From assembly GCA_902774655.1 (NCBI GenBank), contig CACYJD010000001.1:1-45595 (forward strand): a stretch of 45,595 nt of DNA, read 5' to 3'. The position numbers and the translations under genes are program-made. Below, piece after piece: positions 7,887 to 16,454 of the stretch (its first letter is position 1; every line of letters begins with the position of its first letter). The DNA comes from an uncultured Erysipelotrichaceae bacterium. GTDB lineage: Bacteria; Bacillota_I; Bacilli_A; RFN20; CAG-826. The notes below the pieces were generated by a model that had not been told where the DNA came from, did no database searches, and saw only the letters and a list, made by a program, of their open reading frames with translations.

Positions 7887-8220
7887 GTTTAAAATCCTCC
7901 AGCCTAATTTCATAAACTCTATAAATAGAGCCATCCGAGTTTTTGTATTCAGATGTTAAAGAAAAGATGTAGTCGTTTTTTAGAAGAGCAGTTTCTAGCT
8001 TTTCCTCTAAGGCTTCATCTTTTTTCTTTGTTGATAATGTAATTTGAATCGTTCTTAAGTAGTAAGTTGGGCGATCATCTGCAAATTCAGGTGGTCTTTT
8101 CGATATCTCCTGATAAATGATGAATGGAGTTTCAGCATTTTGCTCATTGTCATAATCGAGATGAGCATAGATGACTGTCGGAAGAACGGTTAGCAACACT
8201 CTTCTTAGTTTCTTAAGCAT
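7876..8220 (-). CDS. Tail completion / tail terminator-like protein
   Basis: A 114-residue protein containing VIYAHLDYDNEQNAETPFIIYQE and QITLSTKKKDEALEEKLE, the character of the gpU/gp17-like tail terminator proteins placed between HK97 gp10 and the major tail protein. It would join the head-tail connector to the tail tube. The start overlaps the previous stop in TAATG with GGAGG upstream, so the head-tail genes are translationally coupled. Confidence 0.7.
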   Translation of the reverse strand: MLKKLRRVLLTVLPTVIYAHLDYDNEQNAETPFIIYQEISKRPPEFADDRPTYYLRTIQITLSTKKKDEALEEKLETALLKNDYIFSLTSEYKNSDGSIYRVYEIRLEDFKHAK

Positions 8221-8609
8221 TATCCACCTCCATTAATTATCTTTCTGATATCGTCTAGCATCTTCGGTGTGAACTCATCATAAGCAGGTCTTAAAAAAGG
8301 GCGAGCAGATACGAGCTTTCCACTACGATGCTTAAAGCCAAGTTCTACTAAATGAACGATGGAACCTTTGGTTTTGGAATAAATAACAATCGTTTTGTTT
8401 ATGCCTTCACCATATGATTCCTTAATAAAAGAATCTCCTAAATGCTCGTGTGTCCACGGTGTTCTAGGTGCATGTTCTTTTATATAATCCAGGATCAAGT
8501 CCGCTGTTTCATCTAGGCGTTGTAATATCGCTACTTCAACGTCTTTAGAATAACTTTTAACGGCCTTTTCAATCTCTGGTGTGAGAGCGGTAAGTTCTAA
8601 AGATTCCAT
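8220..8609 (-). CDS. HK97 gp10-like head-tail protein
   Basis: A 129-residue protein with EHAPRTPWTHEHLGDSF, HLVELGFKHRSGKLV and ARPFLRPAYDE, a combination characteristic of HK97 gp10 family proteins (the motif around RPFLRPA is the usual hallmark). It acts in tail-neck joining. It overlaps the upstream connector gene by 13 bases and the downstream one by 1 base. Confidence 0.85.
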   Translation of the reverse strand: MESLELTALTPEIEKAVKSYSKDVEVAILQRLDETADLILDYIKEHAPRTPWTHEHLGDSFIKESYGEGINKTIVIYSKTKGSIVHLVELGFKHRSGKLVSARPFLRPAYDEFTPKMLDDIRKIINGGG

Positions 8610-8947
8610 CCAGCGATGTCCTCCTTTTTGATTTGAGTCTCACTAGCATAGAGTTCCATCCACATTCCGTTTTGATAAGTCCTCTCTACTTTGTAGATGG
8701 TGTCTTCATTAGGAACATAAAGGTATTTGCTACCGTCATAAAGGAACACTTGAATTGAAACCTTAAAATCAAGTAAAACTTTGCTCTCTTTTGAAGAGTA
8801 ATGTTCCTTAGAAGTGATGGAGGCTGTCATCCCCACCACCTCTTTGGAGCCGACCAAACGCAAGACCTGGTTGCCCAGATCATCAGCATCTGTTTTAACA
8901 CGTAATAGGAATAAGTTGATGTTGCCGGAATTAGGATACGCTATCAC
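8597..8947 (-). CDS. Head closure protein
   Basis: A 116-residue protein in the position of phage head-closure proteins (SPP1 gp16-like, phage head-tail adaptor). It is strand-rich, with VLLDFKVSIQVFLYDGSKYLYVPNE. The start is GTG at 8947, nine bases after GGAGG, overlapping the upstream stop by four bases. Function is assigned mainly by gene order between the gp6-like connector and gp10. Confidence 0.65.
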   Translation of the reverse strand: MIAYPNSGNINLFLLRVKTDADDLGNQVLRLVGSKEVVGMTASITSKEHYSSKESKVLLDFKVSIQVFLYDGSKYLYVPNEDTIYKVERTYQNGMWMELYASETQIKKEDIAGWNL

Positions 8948-9255
8948 GAGGAAGAACCTCCACCAACCTCAGGATTATGCAAGCATAGTTGCCTGAGTAA
9001 GACGTCAAAGCTCTTGGGAAGCTCTTTCACTTCTCCATTGCTATTGAATCCGAAGTTTGTCTTCACAAATATGGTAATAAGAGCTGTCACTAATGGATTA
9101 TCGTCTGATTCAGCGGTTTCACGAGGAACTCCAGCTGTGACTAGCAACTGGCGGCACGAGGCAATATGAATCATAATTTCATCATCAGCGTAGTTTTCGG
9201 TTGCAGGGATAAGCAAAGCTTTCTTCATTTTTGCAAGCATGTTTTCGCACGACAT
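8944..9255 (-). CDS. Head-tail connector, HK97 gp6-like
   Basis: A 103-residue, mainly helical protein with a pattern (MKKALLIPATENYADDEIMIHIASCRQLLV, given here in part as ENYADDEIMIHIASCRQ) typical of gp6-like connector proteins that form the ring under the portal. ATG at 9255 is preceded by GAGGAGG at eight bases; a GTG nine bases further upstream lies too close to the ribosome site. The order capsid, connector, closure, gp10 is standard. Confidence 0.7.
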   Translation of the reverse strand: MSCENMLAKMKKALLIPATENYADDEIMIHIASCRQLLVTAGVPRETAESDDNPLVTALITIFVKTNFGFNSNGEVKELPKSFDVLLRQLCLHNPEVGGGSSS

Positions 9256-9264
9256 TTTAGACAC

Positions 9265-9411
9265 CTCCTCTACTCGTTAGAATATTCTTCCTATTACTCT
9301 TAAACGGAAGGACCCGCCTTCATACGGACTTATTGATTTCTCATTTCATACGTATTGCGACTAGCGACTTATCAAGGTTAGCGGGCACTCCTCCGTGTTT
9401 CGACCTAAGGT
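9265..9411 (-). other. Non-coding gap after the capsid gene
   Basis: A gap of about 147 bases in an otherwise gapless late operon. On the minus strand it contains GACCTTAGGTC (a perfect 11-base palindrome around the capsid stop), a hairpin-forming GTCGCTAGTCGC segment, and only very short reading frames. It could regulate capsid transcript level or stability. No gene is supported. Confidence 0.4.
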
Positions 9412-10575
9412 CTATTCGCCTTCTTCTTCGTCAGAATCTGATTCAGATTGGGCAGCAGCTTTCTTAACTCTTAAGAAGCCTTTGTAGCCGATGACGTTAC
9501 CACCAGTGAAGACAGATGCCTTATAGCAGATGATGCCATCTTTAAATTTGTAATCAGTGGATTTGGCTACTTCTACACCACTAAAGATTGGAACTTCGTA
9601 GTTGGCGAGTGGACCATAAGCGATACCATATTCACCAGCTTGAGTACTTGCAGCAGAAATTGCTTTACAGTGACTGGAGATGATGAATGGGATACCATCA
9701 ATGGTTTTTGCTTTGTAGTCAACGTTATAGACTTTTCTACCTTCAGCAGTTCTTAAACCAGCAAAGGCTCTTAAGTCGTTCTTGTTGAGAATGAGGACAC
9801 AGCCACCTTCGACTTCTTCATCACCGCCATAGGCGTAGACAATTTCATCAAGAGTATTTTCGTCGATTGCACTGAGTTCTAAATCAGTGGCATCTGCTAA
9901 AGCTTCACAGTTAGCAGAGAAGATACCTTTGAAAGTGTTTGTGGTTCCTGCACCACGAAGGATTTGTTCGGAGATTTTCTTTCTTAAAGCGATATTAACA
10001 CCCTTTAAAACTTCTCCTTGGTAATCGGCCGCTGGGAGTTTCTCTAACTCTTCGGTGATTTCTGCATATGCAGTAACTTTGACTTTGGAGATTGTTAAAT
10101 AGCCAAATTCTGGTTCTGCTGTGGTATAAGGATCACCTTCAGCGGTAAGACCACCAGTGCCATGAGATTTCACGAATGATTTCTTATAGGTTTCGCCACC
10201 TTTAAGATTTACAGTGTGAACTTGTTCAACTAACGTAGAAACTTCTCTAAATGGATATGGTGAGATTTTGTCATCAACATGTTCTGGTAAAAGGACACCA
10301 TCAGCGGTAACGGTGACAGTACGACCTTCTTTTAAGGCTTGGCCTCTTGCTTCCATTTCAGCAGTTTCTTCTGTTGATTTGGTTTCAATGACGTCTTTGA
10401 CTTCGAATTTACCTCTCATAGCGAGTTTCTTTTCGATGGCTTTGCGTTCATTGGTGAGTTCGTCTACTTCCTTATCATAAGCGGATAATTTTTCGACATC
10501 GGTTTCGGAATCAACTAAGCCACGGATTTCCTCAATACGTGCTTTGATTTCCTTTAAACGTAATTCAAGATTCAT
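9412..10575 (-). CDS. Major capsid protein, HK97 fold
   Basis: A 387-residue protein with the two-part layout of HK97 capsids: an N-terminal coiled-coil scaffold (delta) domain (about residues 1-50, LRLKEIKARIEEIRGLVDS), then the mature capsid with AEGDPYTTAEPEFGYLTISKVK, ITEELEKLPA and a C-terminal YGIAYGPLANYEVPI region. The delta domain would be removed by the neighbouring protease. The C-terminus is a short acidic tail (SESDSDEEEGE), which is unusual but seen as a surface extension in some capsids. AGGAGG precedes the ATG. Confidence 0.93.
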   Translation of the reverse strand: MNLELRLKEIKARIEEIRGLVDSETDVEKLSAYDKEVDELTNERKAIEKKLAMRGKFEVKDVIETKSTEETAEMEARGQALKEGRTVTVTADGVLLPEHVDDKISPYPFREVSTLVEQVHTVNLKGGETYKKSFVKSHGTGGLTAEGDPYTTAEPEFGYLTISKVKVTAYAEITEELEKLPAADYQGEVLKGVNIALRKKISEQILRGAGTTNTFKGIFSANCEALADATDLELSAIDENTLDEIVYAYGGDEEVEGGCVLILNKNDLRAFAGLRTAEGRKVYNVDYKAKTIDGIPFIISSHCKAISAASTQAGEYGIAYGPLANYEVPIFSGVEVAKSTDYKFKDGIICYKASVFTGGNVIGYKGFLRVKKAAAQSESDSDEEEGE

Positions 10576-10589
10576 AAAATGAATTCCTC

Positions 10590-11192
10590 CTAGATTTTTG
10601 TTTTGATTTTTAGTCTCTTTACTAAGACTGTTCTGCGTTCTAAGTTCTCTGCATCATCCAATGCCTTTAGTTCAGCATCCGCCAACTCTAAAGAGCGAGC
10701 ACTTGCTTGGATAGAAGTTTGGTCGTAGGCAGGCAAGTCCACAACACTTACATCAAAGAGCCTATCAATGCCTGTAATAGTTCTTTTTGGAAGCTTACCG
10801 CTTTTATCCCAGCTTTGACTTTTAACAGTGAAAGCAAATGACATCTTGTCTAATAGTCCAGCTTCGATACATTTGAAGATGTCTCTATTGCTGGTTGTGT
10901 CGATGAGTTCGGCACGGATCTTCAAGCCTTTTTCATCAACTTCTAAAGAAAGAGAACCATTTCTGGTCCTCGCAATAATGAGTGTGCTGTCGTTATGGTT
11001 GTATTTAAACGGCACATCCTTCATATTTGTTTCTTTTAATGCTTGAGCATCGATGACTTCGGTGAATCCATGTTCCTCTGTGCCAATGAGTGTTTCCTCA
11101 TTAAACACGATTGCATAGCCTTCCACTATCATCTTTTTGTTTTCTTCATCTGCTCTACTCTCGAGAGATGAGAATCTAACTTCTTTATTCAT
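10590..11192 (-). CDS. HK97 prohead maturation protease
   Basis: A 200-residue member of the S63/U35 prohead protease family. It has IVEGYAIVFNEET near the start, FKYNHNDSTLIIARTRNGSL (His-containing strand) and the conserved DKMSFAFTVKSQSWDK, whose serine is the presumed nucleophile. The protease removes the capsid scaffold domain and itself. ATG at 11192 follows AAGGAGG, overlapping the portal stop by eight bases. A longer frame to 11360 would run inside the portal gene and was rejected. Confidence 0.9.
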   Translation of the reverse strand: MNKEVRFSSLESRADEENKKMIVEGYAIVFNEETLIGTEEHGFTEVIDAQALKETNMKDVPFKYNHNDSTLIIARTRNGSLSLEVDEKGLKIRAELIDTTSNRDIFKCIEAGLLDKMSFAFTVKSQSWDKSGKLPKRTITGIDRLFDVSVVDLPAYDQTSIQASARSLELADAELKALDDAENLERRTVLVKRLKIKTKI

Positions 11193-12435
11193 CTTTGTCG
11201 ATTTCCTCCTTGGATTTAGGTTTCTTAATGAATTTATCAAGTTGATAATCGTTAGCTTTATCCGCATCAACATAGTTGAGTGATTGCAAACGTCTACTAC
11301 CACCCTCAATAGGTTCAAAGCCAAGCAAGGCTCTTGATTCATTGAGAGAAAGTATGCCAAGACCCATCAATTTCTCAATGGCCTGGACTTTAGTATTCCA
11401 ACTAGCATATTGAAGTCTTTCGGAATAAAAGATGATTTGCTCACCCTTCTCCAACTGGCCTCTAGTTAATAATGCTTTTGAGAATGTCTCTGATAAGGCA
11501 ATCGCTATACCCTCGATAACCGATTCGTAGAAAGCGTTATATTCGTTTTCGTTGTACTTGTTATCAAAAATAGAGTCGCTAACACCAAAGTAAGAGATGA
11601 TCTTCTTTTGTAGGAAAGTGAGTGTCGTACTGTCCACTAACTTTGGGTCAGTGTTTAGCGGCACATAATCGCTCTTTAAATCAACAGGGACAATGGAACT
11701 ACCACCATCACTAGTTGCCTCTTTTAAGGCATCATCAAACTCTTTCTTTTGAGTAGCTTTGTCTTTTTCAGATAAGATTCCATTTATTTTTAATAAACCT
11801 TTGATTTGGAAACTTGTTTTAATTGCGTTATCCAAACCCTGAAGAACGGAATCATTTATTTTGATAGTCTTTAGCAATGCAGCATGATCGCTTATCGCAC
11901 CATTACCACCGAAGACATCATTTATTCCATAGAATCTGCGAAGATGAATAACGGACTCGTATGGAAGCGTGAAACCTTTTTTATCAGAAAAATAAAAGCG
12001 GAGATACATTGCTCCACTCTCATCTTTAAGGACCTCAACCGATGTTGGCTTTAATGGCCATAGCTCTCTGAGCTCATAGGTTTCATAATCATAAACTGGA
12101 TAAATAAACGCATTGTTATTTAAGTAAAGAAGAGTCACCACTCGATAAATGAAATCGTAAGGTGTCATTAAAGGGTTAGGTTGAAACTTGAGTAAATAAC
12201 TTAAGTTACCATTCTTCTCTAACACCGTTTTATCATCTTGAGTTTTGACATATCTTGGCTTTAACTTTGCTGCATGAGTAGCAATTCGATCAATGCAGAT
12301 CTTTACCACATCTGACATGTTGATATTGTTTCCAAAGTCTTGAAAGATATCTAATGTCGATTTAAAGACTCGAGCATCATAGTTAACAGGAGCCACTACT
12401 TTTTTCTTGCGTTTAAAAATGTCAAAGAATGCCAT
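11185..12435 (-). CDS. Phage portal protein, HK97 family
   Basis: A 416-residue portal with the family pattern: KPRYVKTQDDK region, LLKFQPNPLMTPYDFIYRVV, NNAFIYPVYDYE, HLRRFYG, and the C-terminal stretch FGVSDSIFDNKYNENEYNAFYES followed by GLGILSLNESRALLGFEPIEGG (quoted in short pieces here). Portals form the dodecameric DNA channel and bind terminase. GGAGG lies five bases before the ATG. The gene follows terminase and precedes the protease. Confidence 0.93.
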   Translation of the reverse strand: MAFFDIFKRKKKVVAPVNYDARVFKSTLDIFQDFGNNINMSDVVKICIDRIATHAAKLKPRYVKTQDDKTVLEKNGNLSYLLKFQPNPLMTPYDFIYRVVTLLYLNNNAFIYPVYDYETYELRELWPLKPTSVEVLKDESGAMYLRFYFSDKKGFTLPYESVIHLRRFYGINDVFGGNGAISDHAALLKTIKINDSVLQGLDNAIKTSFQIKGLLKINGILSEKDKATQKKEFDDALKEATSDGGSSIVPVDLKSDYVPLNTDPKLVDSTTLTFLQKKIISYFGVSDSIFDNKYNENEYNAFYESVIEGIAIALSETFSKALLTRGQLEKGEQIIFYSERLQYASWNTKVQAIEKLMGLGILSLNESRALLGFEPIEGGSRRLQSLNYVDADKANDYQLDKFIKKPKSKEEIDKDE

Positions 12436-12444
12436 AGCTACCTC

Positions 12445-14050
12445 CTAACTAATTAAATTCTCGTAGTCTGTCTTGTATCGAGTAAGGACGGTATAGGCGA
12501 TAATCAACGCCACGCATCCATCGATTCTTTTTAATTTGCTGTTTAGCTTACTAGGTTGAATGTTTCCATTAAGGTCCACTTTCGCCTGAGTATTTGCCAA
12601 ATTCCACTTTAATATCGGGTTATTATCATAGATAACTAGTTTATTTTTAAGGTCACCTTCTAGCTGTTTCATTGGTTCAGATAAGGTGTATATGCCTTGT
12701 CTAATCTTTTCCATTGTGAATCCAGCATCTTCCATTTCCTTAACCCAGTACTGAGAATTCCATGGATCGTAACCTATGAAAACCGGGCGAATGCCATACT
12801 CTCTCACCATTTGAATGAACCATTCAGTGACATGATGGAAGTCGTTTTGATTTCCGTTAGTTAAAGTGATTAATCCTTTTTTAACCCAGATGTCGTATGG
12901 AATCTTGTCCTCCTCCACTCTCTTTTTAACTAGTTCACTAGGCATAAAGAAATGTGGGAGAACGTACTTCTTGCCGTTTTTTATAATTAGCAAGACTGCA
13001 GCAGTTAGGTCTGTTGTAGAAGATAAGTCAACTCCACCAATAGCATAGCTGTCTCTAATGTCGGACATTTTATACATGGTTTCATTATTTAACTCTGCAT
13101 ACGTTAACCATGAACCGCTTTCGATTTGTTTGATATTGAAGTCCTTACAAAGCATCGTTACTTTAGTGGCTAAATCGTTTCTTGCTTTATTCATGACATC
13201 ATCGAAATAAGACTTTGTCTTGATGGTGCCTAAGCTAGGATTTGACTTTTGCCAGCTCGACGGATCGTTAAAGACTTCATCAATCGAATCTTGTGTGTAA
13301 AGCCACGGAAGGATTCTTTCGTCTTCAATCTCGCCTTTTATCATCTTTCTGACATAGGCAAGTTTGTTATCTAGAAAGCCATCAACTGTGGTTCCTTCTG
13401 TGGTAATGATGAAGATTAAAGGTTTAGACTTTTGAGTCAGTCATTTCGTGGACCTCGTCAATACATCCAACCTCGATGTTATAGCCATCTTTGTTTCTGC
13501 TTTGAGCGGAGAGCTTTTTAATCTTGTTTTTGTTCTTAGGAGAATAGATGTAGAAAATATTCTTTTTCGAACGTTTTTCGTTTCGTAGAGCTTTGCTCTG
13601 TTCACGCATGTTGTTTATTTCTTCAAAGAGGATGCTTGCCTGATCGTTCGTGTTAGATGCACAAACAATGTCGGTGCCACCACTACTTAAAAAGAATTCA
13701 GCGAGGTCAATGCCAGCAATAAATGTTGTCTTACCGTTCTTACGAGCAATGAGAAGTAAGGCTTCATTAAATCTTCTTAGACCAGTCTCTTTCATTTTGA
13801 AACCGTATGCACACTCTAAGAATGCCTTTTCCCAAAGCTCTAGGATAAATGGCTGGCCATTAAACGGTGACTTAGTGTGTTTACAAAATCTTTCAATAAA
13901 CTCAATTCTTATTTGTCCTGGTCTTTCATCATAGATGTAACGAGGATTATTCAAATCGTTTTTTAAGCGTTTTAAGACACTTTTTAGTTCTTGACCAGCA
14001 ATTACTCGCCCCGACTCTATTTCGTCGATATAGGATAGTAAAAAACTCAT
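12445..14050 (-). pseudogene. Large terminase subunit, broken by deletion/frameshift
   Basis: The N-terminal part (13424-14050, 208 residues) has the ATPase Walker A ARKNGKTT and Walker B VGCIDEVHE, then runs into TAA after MTDSKV. The rest is intact in another frame: from about 13415 it reads KPLIFIITTEGTTVDGFLD, the coupling region, then the nuclease domain with GGVDLSSTTDL and GYDPWNSQYW, to a stop at 12445. The family normally has roughly a dozen more residues between the DEVHE helix and the IITTEG strand, so a small deletion that also shifts the frame is the simplest reading. Without this ATPase/nuclease the prophage could not package DNA. A sequencing or assembly error is the alternative. 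Confidence 0.85.
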
Positions 14051-14226
14051 TCTTCGGTATCTTCTTCCGTTTTGATAGGCACTGGAATCTCGTGATAATG
14101 AATCTCGGAGTCCTTTTTACCTAGAATGAGCTTCTTGCCTAATATAGAGCCGTCAGTAACACTTTGGATAACACAGCCATTTTTAGCGACTAAGACTTTT
14201 CTACCTTTTTCGATAATTGTTTCCAT
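14047..14226 (-). CDS. Small protein of unknown function
   Basis: A 59-residue protein with KGRKVLVAKNGCVIQSVTDG and an acidic C-terminus (KTEEDTEE). I do not recognise it. ATG at 14226 has GGAGG nine bases upstream; an earlier ATG at 14235 touches that ribosome site. Its stop overlaps the start of the large terminase by four bases, and it follows the leucine-rich protein gene, so it may be an accessory or attachment protein for it. Confidence 0.6.
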   Translation of the reverse strand: METIIEKGRKVLVAKNGCVIQSVTDGSILGKKLILGKKDSEIHYHEIPVPIKTEEDTEE

Positions 14227-14227
14227 G

Positions 14228-15703
14228 TTAATCATCCTCCCTCACAATGCTGAATGTTCTATTTGTTCCAACATTATTTGTGGAATATGTTTTGAGCTTA
14301 ACGGTTGATACTTCACCACTACTGAATGAAATAACACCTGTATCATTAATGACTTGGCCAACTGGTACAGGCATGAAGTTACCCCAAGCACTTGGAATGT
14401 AATCACCACCAGAGATATCAATCTTGAAGGTTGTATCTGAGAGGTATTCATAGGTAAAGTTAACCGCATTGGCATCAATCATAATGCAACCAAATCCAAC
14501 GCTGAATTCGAGGTCGATAGAAATTGAACTATTCTCGTAATGGAAGAACTTTCCTGCTAATGGATCGTTTGCTCCAACGATACCGATAGTCCAATTTTTA
14601 TTTGTTGCGATATCTAAGTCCTCTTCCTCTAATCTGTCATAGACAACTTGATGGATAGAGATAACTTTTGATGCCTGACCTGATAAATCCTTCAGGTTTC
14701 TAAACATTTGGATGACTGACTCTCTGGTCAACGAGGTGCAGTTACCAAAGTTAGCGTTCACGTTGAAATTACTTTGTAAAGAGATCTTAGTTAGCAACGG
14801 ACAATCCTGAATCGCTTCCATAGGGATAGCAACATTGATTGTGTTAGGGAACCAGATTTCATTTAACTGAGGACATCCCTTAACAACCGCTGTACCACCA
14901 CTAAAACTTTGGAGTCTATCAGGTAAATAGAGCTTCTTAAGTTTTGGAATGTTCCAGAATGCATAGGATGTGAGAGATCTTAAATTTGATTCAGCACCAA
15001 AGGTGACATACTCGCATCCACATCCACTTAAGTTATATTGGCCCCAAGTTGATAACGAAGATGGGAAGTTAATATCATCTAAGTTTTCAATACGATAAAG
15101 AGCATAGTTTTCCAAAGTCGCTAACTGACTACCAGGTTCGAATTCGATATGTGTGCAACCACTTAAGTAAAAAGTGTGTTGCTTAATCGTAGTCACTGTG
15201 CAAGGAACACTAACCGTGAATTCGTTTGTAGCTTCTGCTAAAAAGTTAGTGGTAATAAAACCAACACCCTCTGGTATTTCAAAGTGATCAAATGATCCTT
15301 CGACTAATTGTGAGAGCATCTTAAACTCTTCAGAAGTATGAATAATTCCTAAGTTTCCTTTAAGGACCGTGGCCACGATAGGCTCAGACGCATAGATGTA
15401 GTTAGCTGTAATCGTACTATCACTATTAGCGACTTCATCACATGCGACAAAGCTCATCTCCCATGCACCTTCATAAGCTGTGATGGCTTTAGGGATTTCA
15501 AACACATTATCGTGGACCCTATAGAGGTAAGTTGCTCTTGCATGGGTGAATTTTAAGTAATGATATGTACTATCAATTTCTGCATCCACTTCAAATAAGA
15601 GTTTCACTCTTTTAGATTCACGATAGACGGATATTTCAAATGGTTCTACATCTGATGTAAGCTTACCGTCTTTACCAACGTGGATATTAATTTCATATGC
15701 CAT
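14228..15703 (-). CDS. Leucine-rich-repeat receptor-binding-like phage protein
   Basis: A 491-residue protein with three parts: an N-terminal beta domain (about 1-120, starting MAYEINIHVGKDGKL) resembling baseplate upper protein (BppU) N-termini; a BspA-type leucine-rich region (about 155-335) with repeated units such as LTSYAFWNIPKLKKLYLPD and ENYALYRIENLDDINFP; and a C-terminal beta domain. BspA-like repeats often mediate binding to other cells or proteins, so a host-recognition role is likely. Its place between the small and large terminase genes is odd, since such proteins normally sit with tail genes. The start has GGAGG. Confidence 0.75.
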   Translation of the reverse strand: MAYEINIHVGKDGKLTSDVEPFEISVYRESKRVKLLFEVDAEIDSTYHYLKFTHARATYLYRVHDNVFEIPKAITAYEGAWEMSFVACDEVANSDSTITANYIYASEPIVATVLKGNLGIIHTSEEFKMLSQLVEGSFDHFEIPEGVGFITTNFLAEATNEFTVSVPCTVTTIKQHTFYLSGCTHIEFEPGSQLATLENYALYRIENLDDINFPSSLSTWGQYNLSGCGCEYVTFGAESNLRSLTSYAFWNIPKLKKLYLPDRLQSFSGGTAVVKGCPQLNEIWFPNTINVAIPMEAIQDCPLLTKISLQSNFNVNANFGNCTSLTRESVIQMFRNLKDLSGQASKVISIHQVVYDRLEEEDLDIATNKNWTIGIVGANDPLAGKFFHYENSSISIDLEFSVGFGCIMIDANAVNFTYEYLSDTTFKIDISGGDYIPSAWGNFMPVPVGQVINDTGVISFSSGEVSTVKLKTYSTNNVGTNRTFSIVREDD

Positions 15704-15708
15704 TTGAA

Positions 15709-16038
15709 TTATCCTCCTAAAGATTTCATAAAATTATCAAACTCATCATCTTCATCTACAGCATTTCTACCAAGGATGGAGTTGAGTGTTTTAATTACGG
15801 TTTGGTACACCGCTAAAGAAGTGAGGAAAGTTTTATAAGAAACGGTTTCTCTAAACTCACCATTTTTAACTTGGACCGCACCATAGGTTGCTACTTGTTT
15901 TTGTAGTTCATCTAACTGAACCTTTAAAAAAGCCGCTTTGTGTAGCAGCTCATCAACTAGTTTTGTTTTTGTTTCATCAACATCTTTGAATAGAGCAAGT
16001 AGTCGCTCGTATTCTTTTCGTACAGCAGTTACGTCCAC
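15709..16038 (-). CDS. Small terminase subunit-like protein
   Basis: A 109-residue helical protein (LVDELLHKAAFLKVQLDELQ and ETVSYKTFLTSLAVYQTVIKTLNSILGR), the character of P27-type small terminase subunits, which recognise packaging DNA. I chose GTG at 16038 because AGAGGAGG lies seven bases before it; the longer frame that starts at an ATG near 16089 reads through this site. It sits between HNH/cos-like DNA and the terminase cluster. The assignment depends mostly on position and helix pattern. Confidence 0.65.
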   Translation of the reverse strand: MDVTAVRKEYERLLALFKDVDETKTKLVDELLHKAAFLKVQLDELQKQVATYGAVQVKNGEFRETVSYKTFLTSLAVYQTVIKTLNSILGRNAVDEDDEFDNFMKSLGG

Positions 16039-16084
16039 GAGTTTTCCTCCTCTAAAAATTAGTGATTTTTGAAAATTTCGGCCT

Positions 16085-16160
16085 CGCACATTTCTGAGGT
16101 GGGGCGCATCGGTACTTTAAAAAAGTAAAAGCACTCGACCCGGGCGGGGGTAAATTTATT
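16085..16160. other. Candidate cos region
   Basis: The only long non-coding stretch next to the terminase genes (16039-16163) holds a strikingly GC-rich block, CGACCCGGGCGGGGGTAAA (about 16134-16153), inside AT-rich DNA, with another GC-rich block nearby (GGTGGGGCGCATCGG). In cos phages with an HNH gene beside terminase, the cohesive-end site lies here. The exact cut positions cannot be read from sequence alone. Confidence 0.5.
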
Positions 16161-16163
16161 TTT

Positions 16164-16454
16164 TCAGAATGGTTTTAAGTTTCCTTTGCTGTCAAACTGA
16201 CTAGCCTTCTTCTTAAAACGATCATGCTCTTTGTTGTGGCACTCTTTGCAGAGGTAGATAAGGTTGTCAGGATTAAGTGTGATGTTAGTGTCCGTGATGT
16301 TACTAGGTGTTAAGGCTATCTTATGATGGACCTCTTCCCCTATCGCACCGCAGAGTTCACACCTACCGTTGCACGCTGCTATCTTTTGCTGCCTAGCCAA
16401 GAGCCAAGCACTACTCCTATAGAAGCGGTTAATGGCAGCACACTTATTTAACAC
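16164..16454 (-). CDS. HNH endonuclease of the packaging module
   Basis: A 96-residue HNH nuclease: CELCGAIGEEVHHKIALTP (Cys pair, HH), an NPDNLIYLCKECHNKEH second Cys/His set, and basic flanks. HNH proteins encoded beside terminase in cos phages work with terminase during DNA cleavage (established for HK97-like phages). The start is GTG at 16454, overlapping the end of metK by 11 bases. Finding an intact HNH and broken large terminase supports recent inactivation of packaging. Confidence 0.9.
   Translation of the reverse strand: MLNKCAAINRFYRSSAWLLARQQKIAACNGRCELCGAIGEEVHHKIALTPSNITDTNITLNPDNLIYLCKECHNKEHDRFKKKASQFDSKGNLKPF

Noticed and set aside
9330..9400. Short peptide frames in the capsid-connector gap
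   Set aside because: They are under 25 codons, with no spaced ribosome site and no family resemblance.
13345..13423. Group I/II intron or intein in the large terminase
   Set aside because: The break is a loss of sequence with a frame change, not an insertion; no intron or intein sequence is present.
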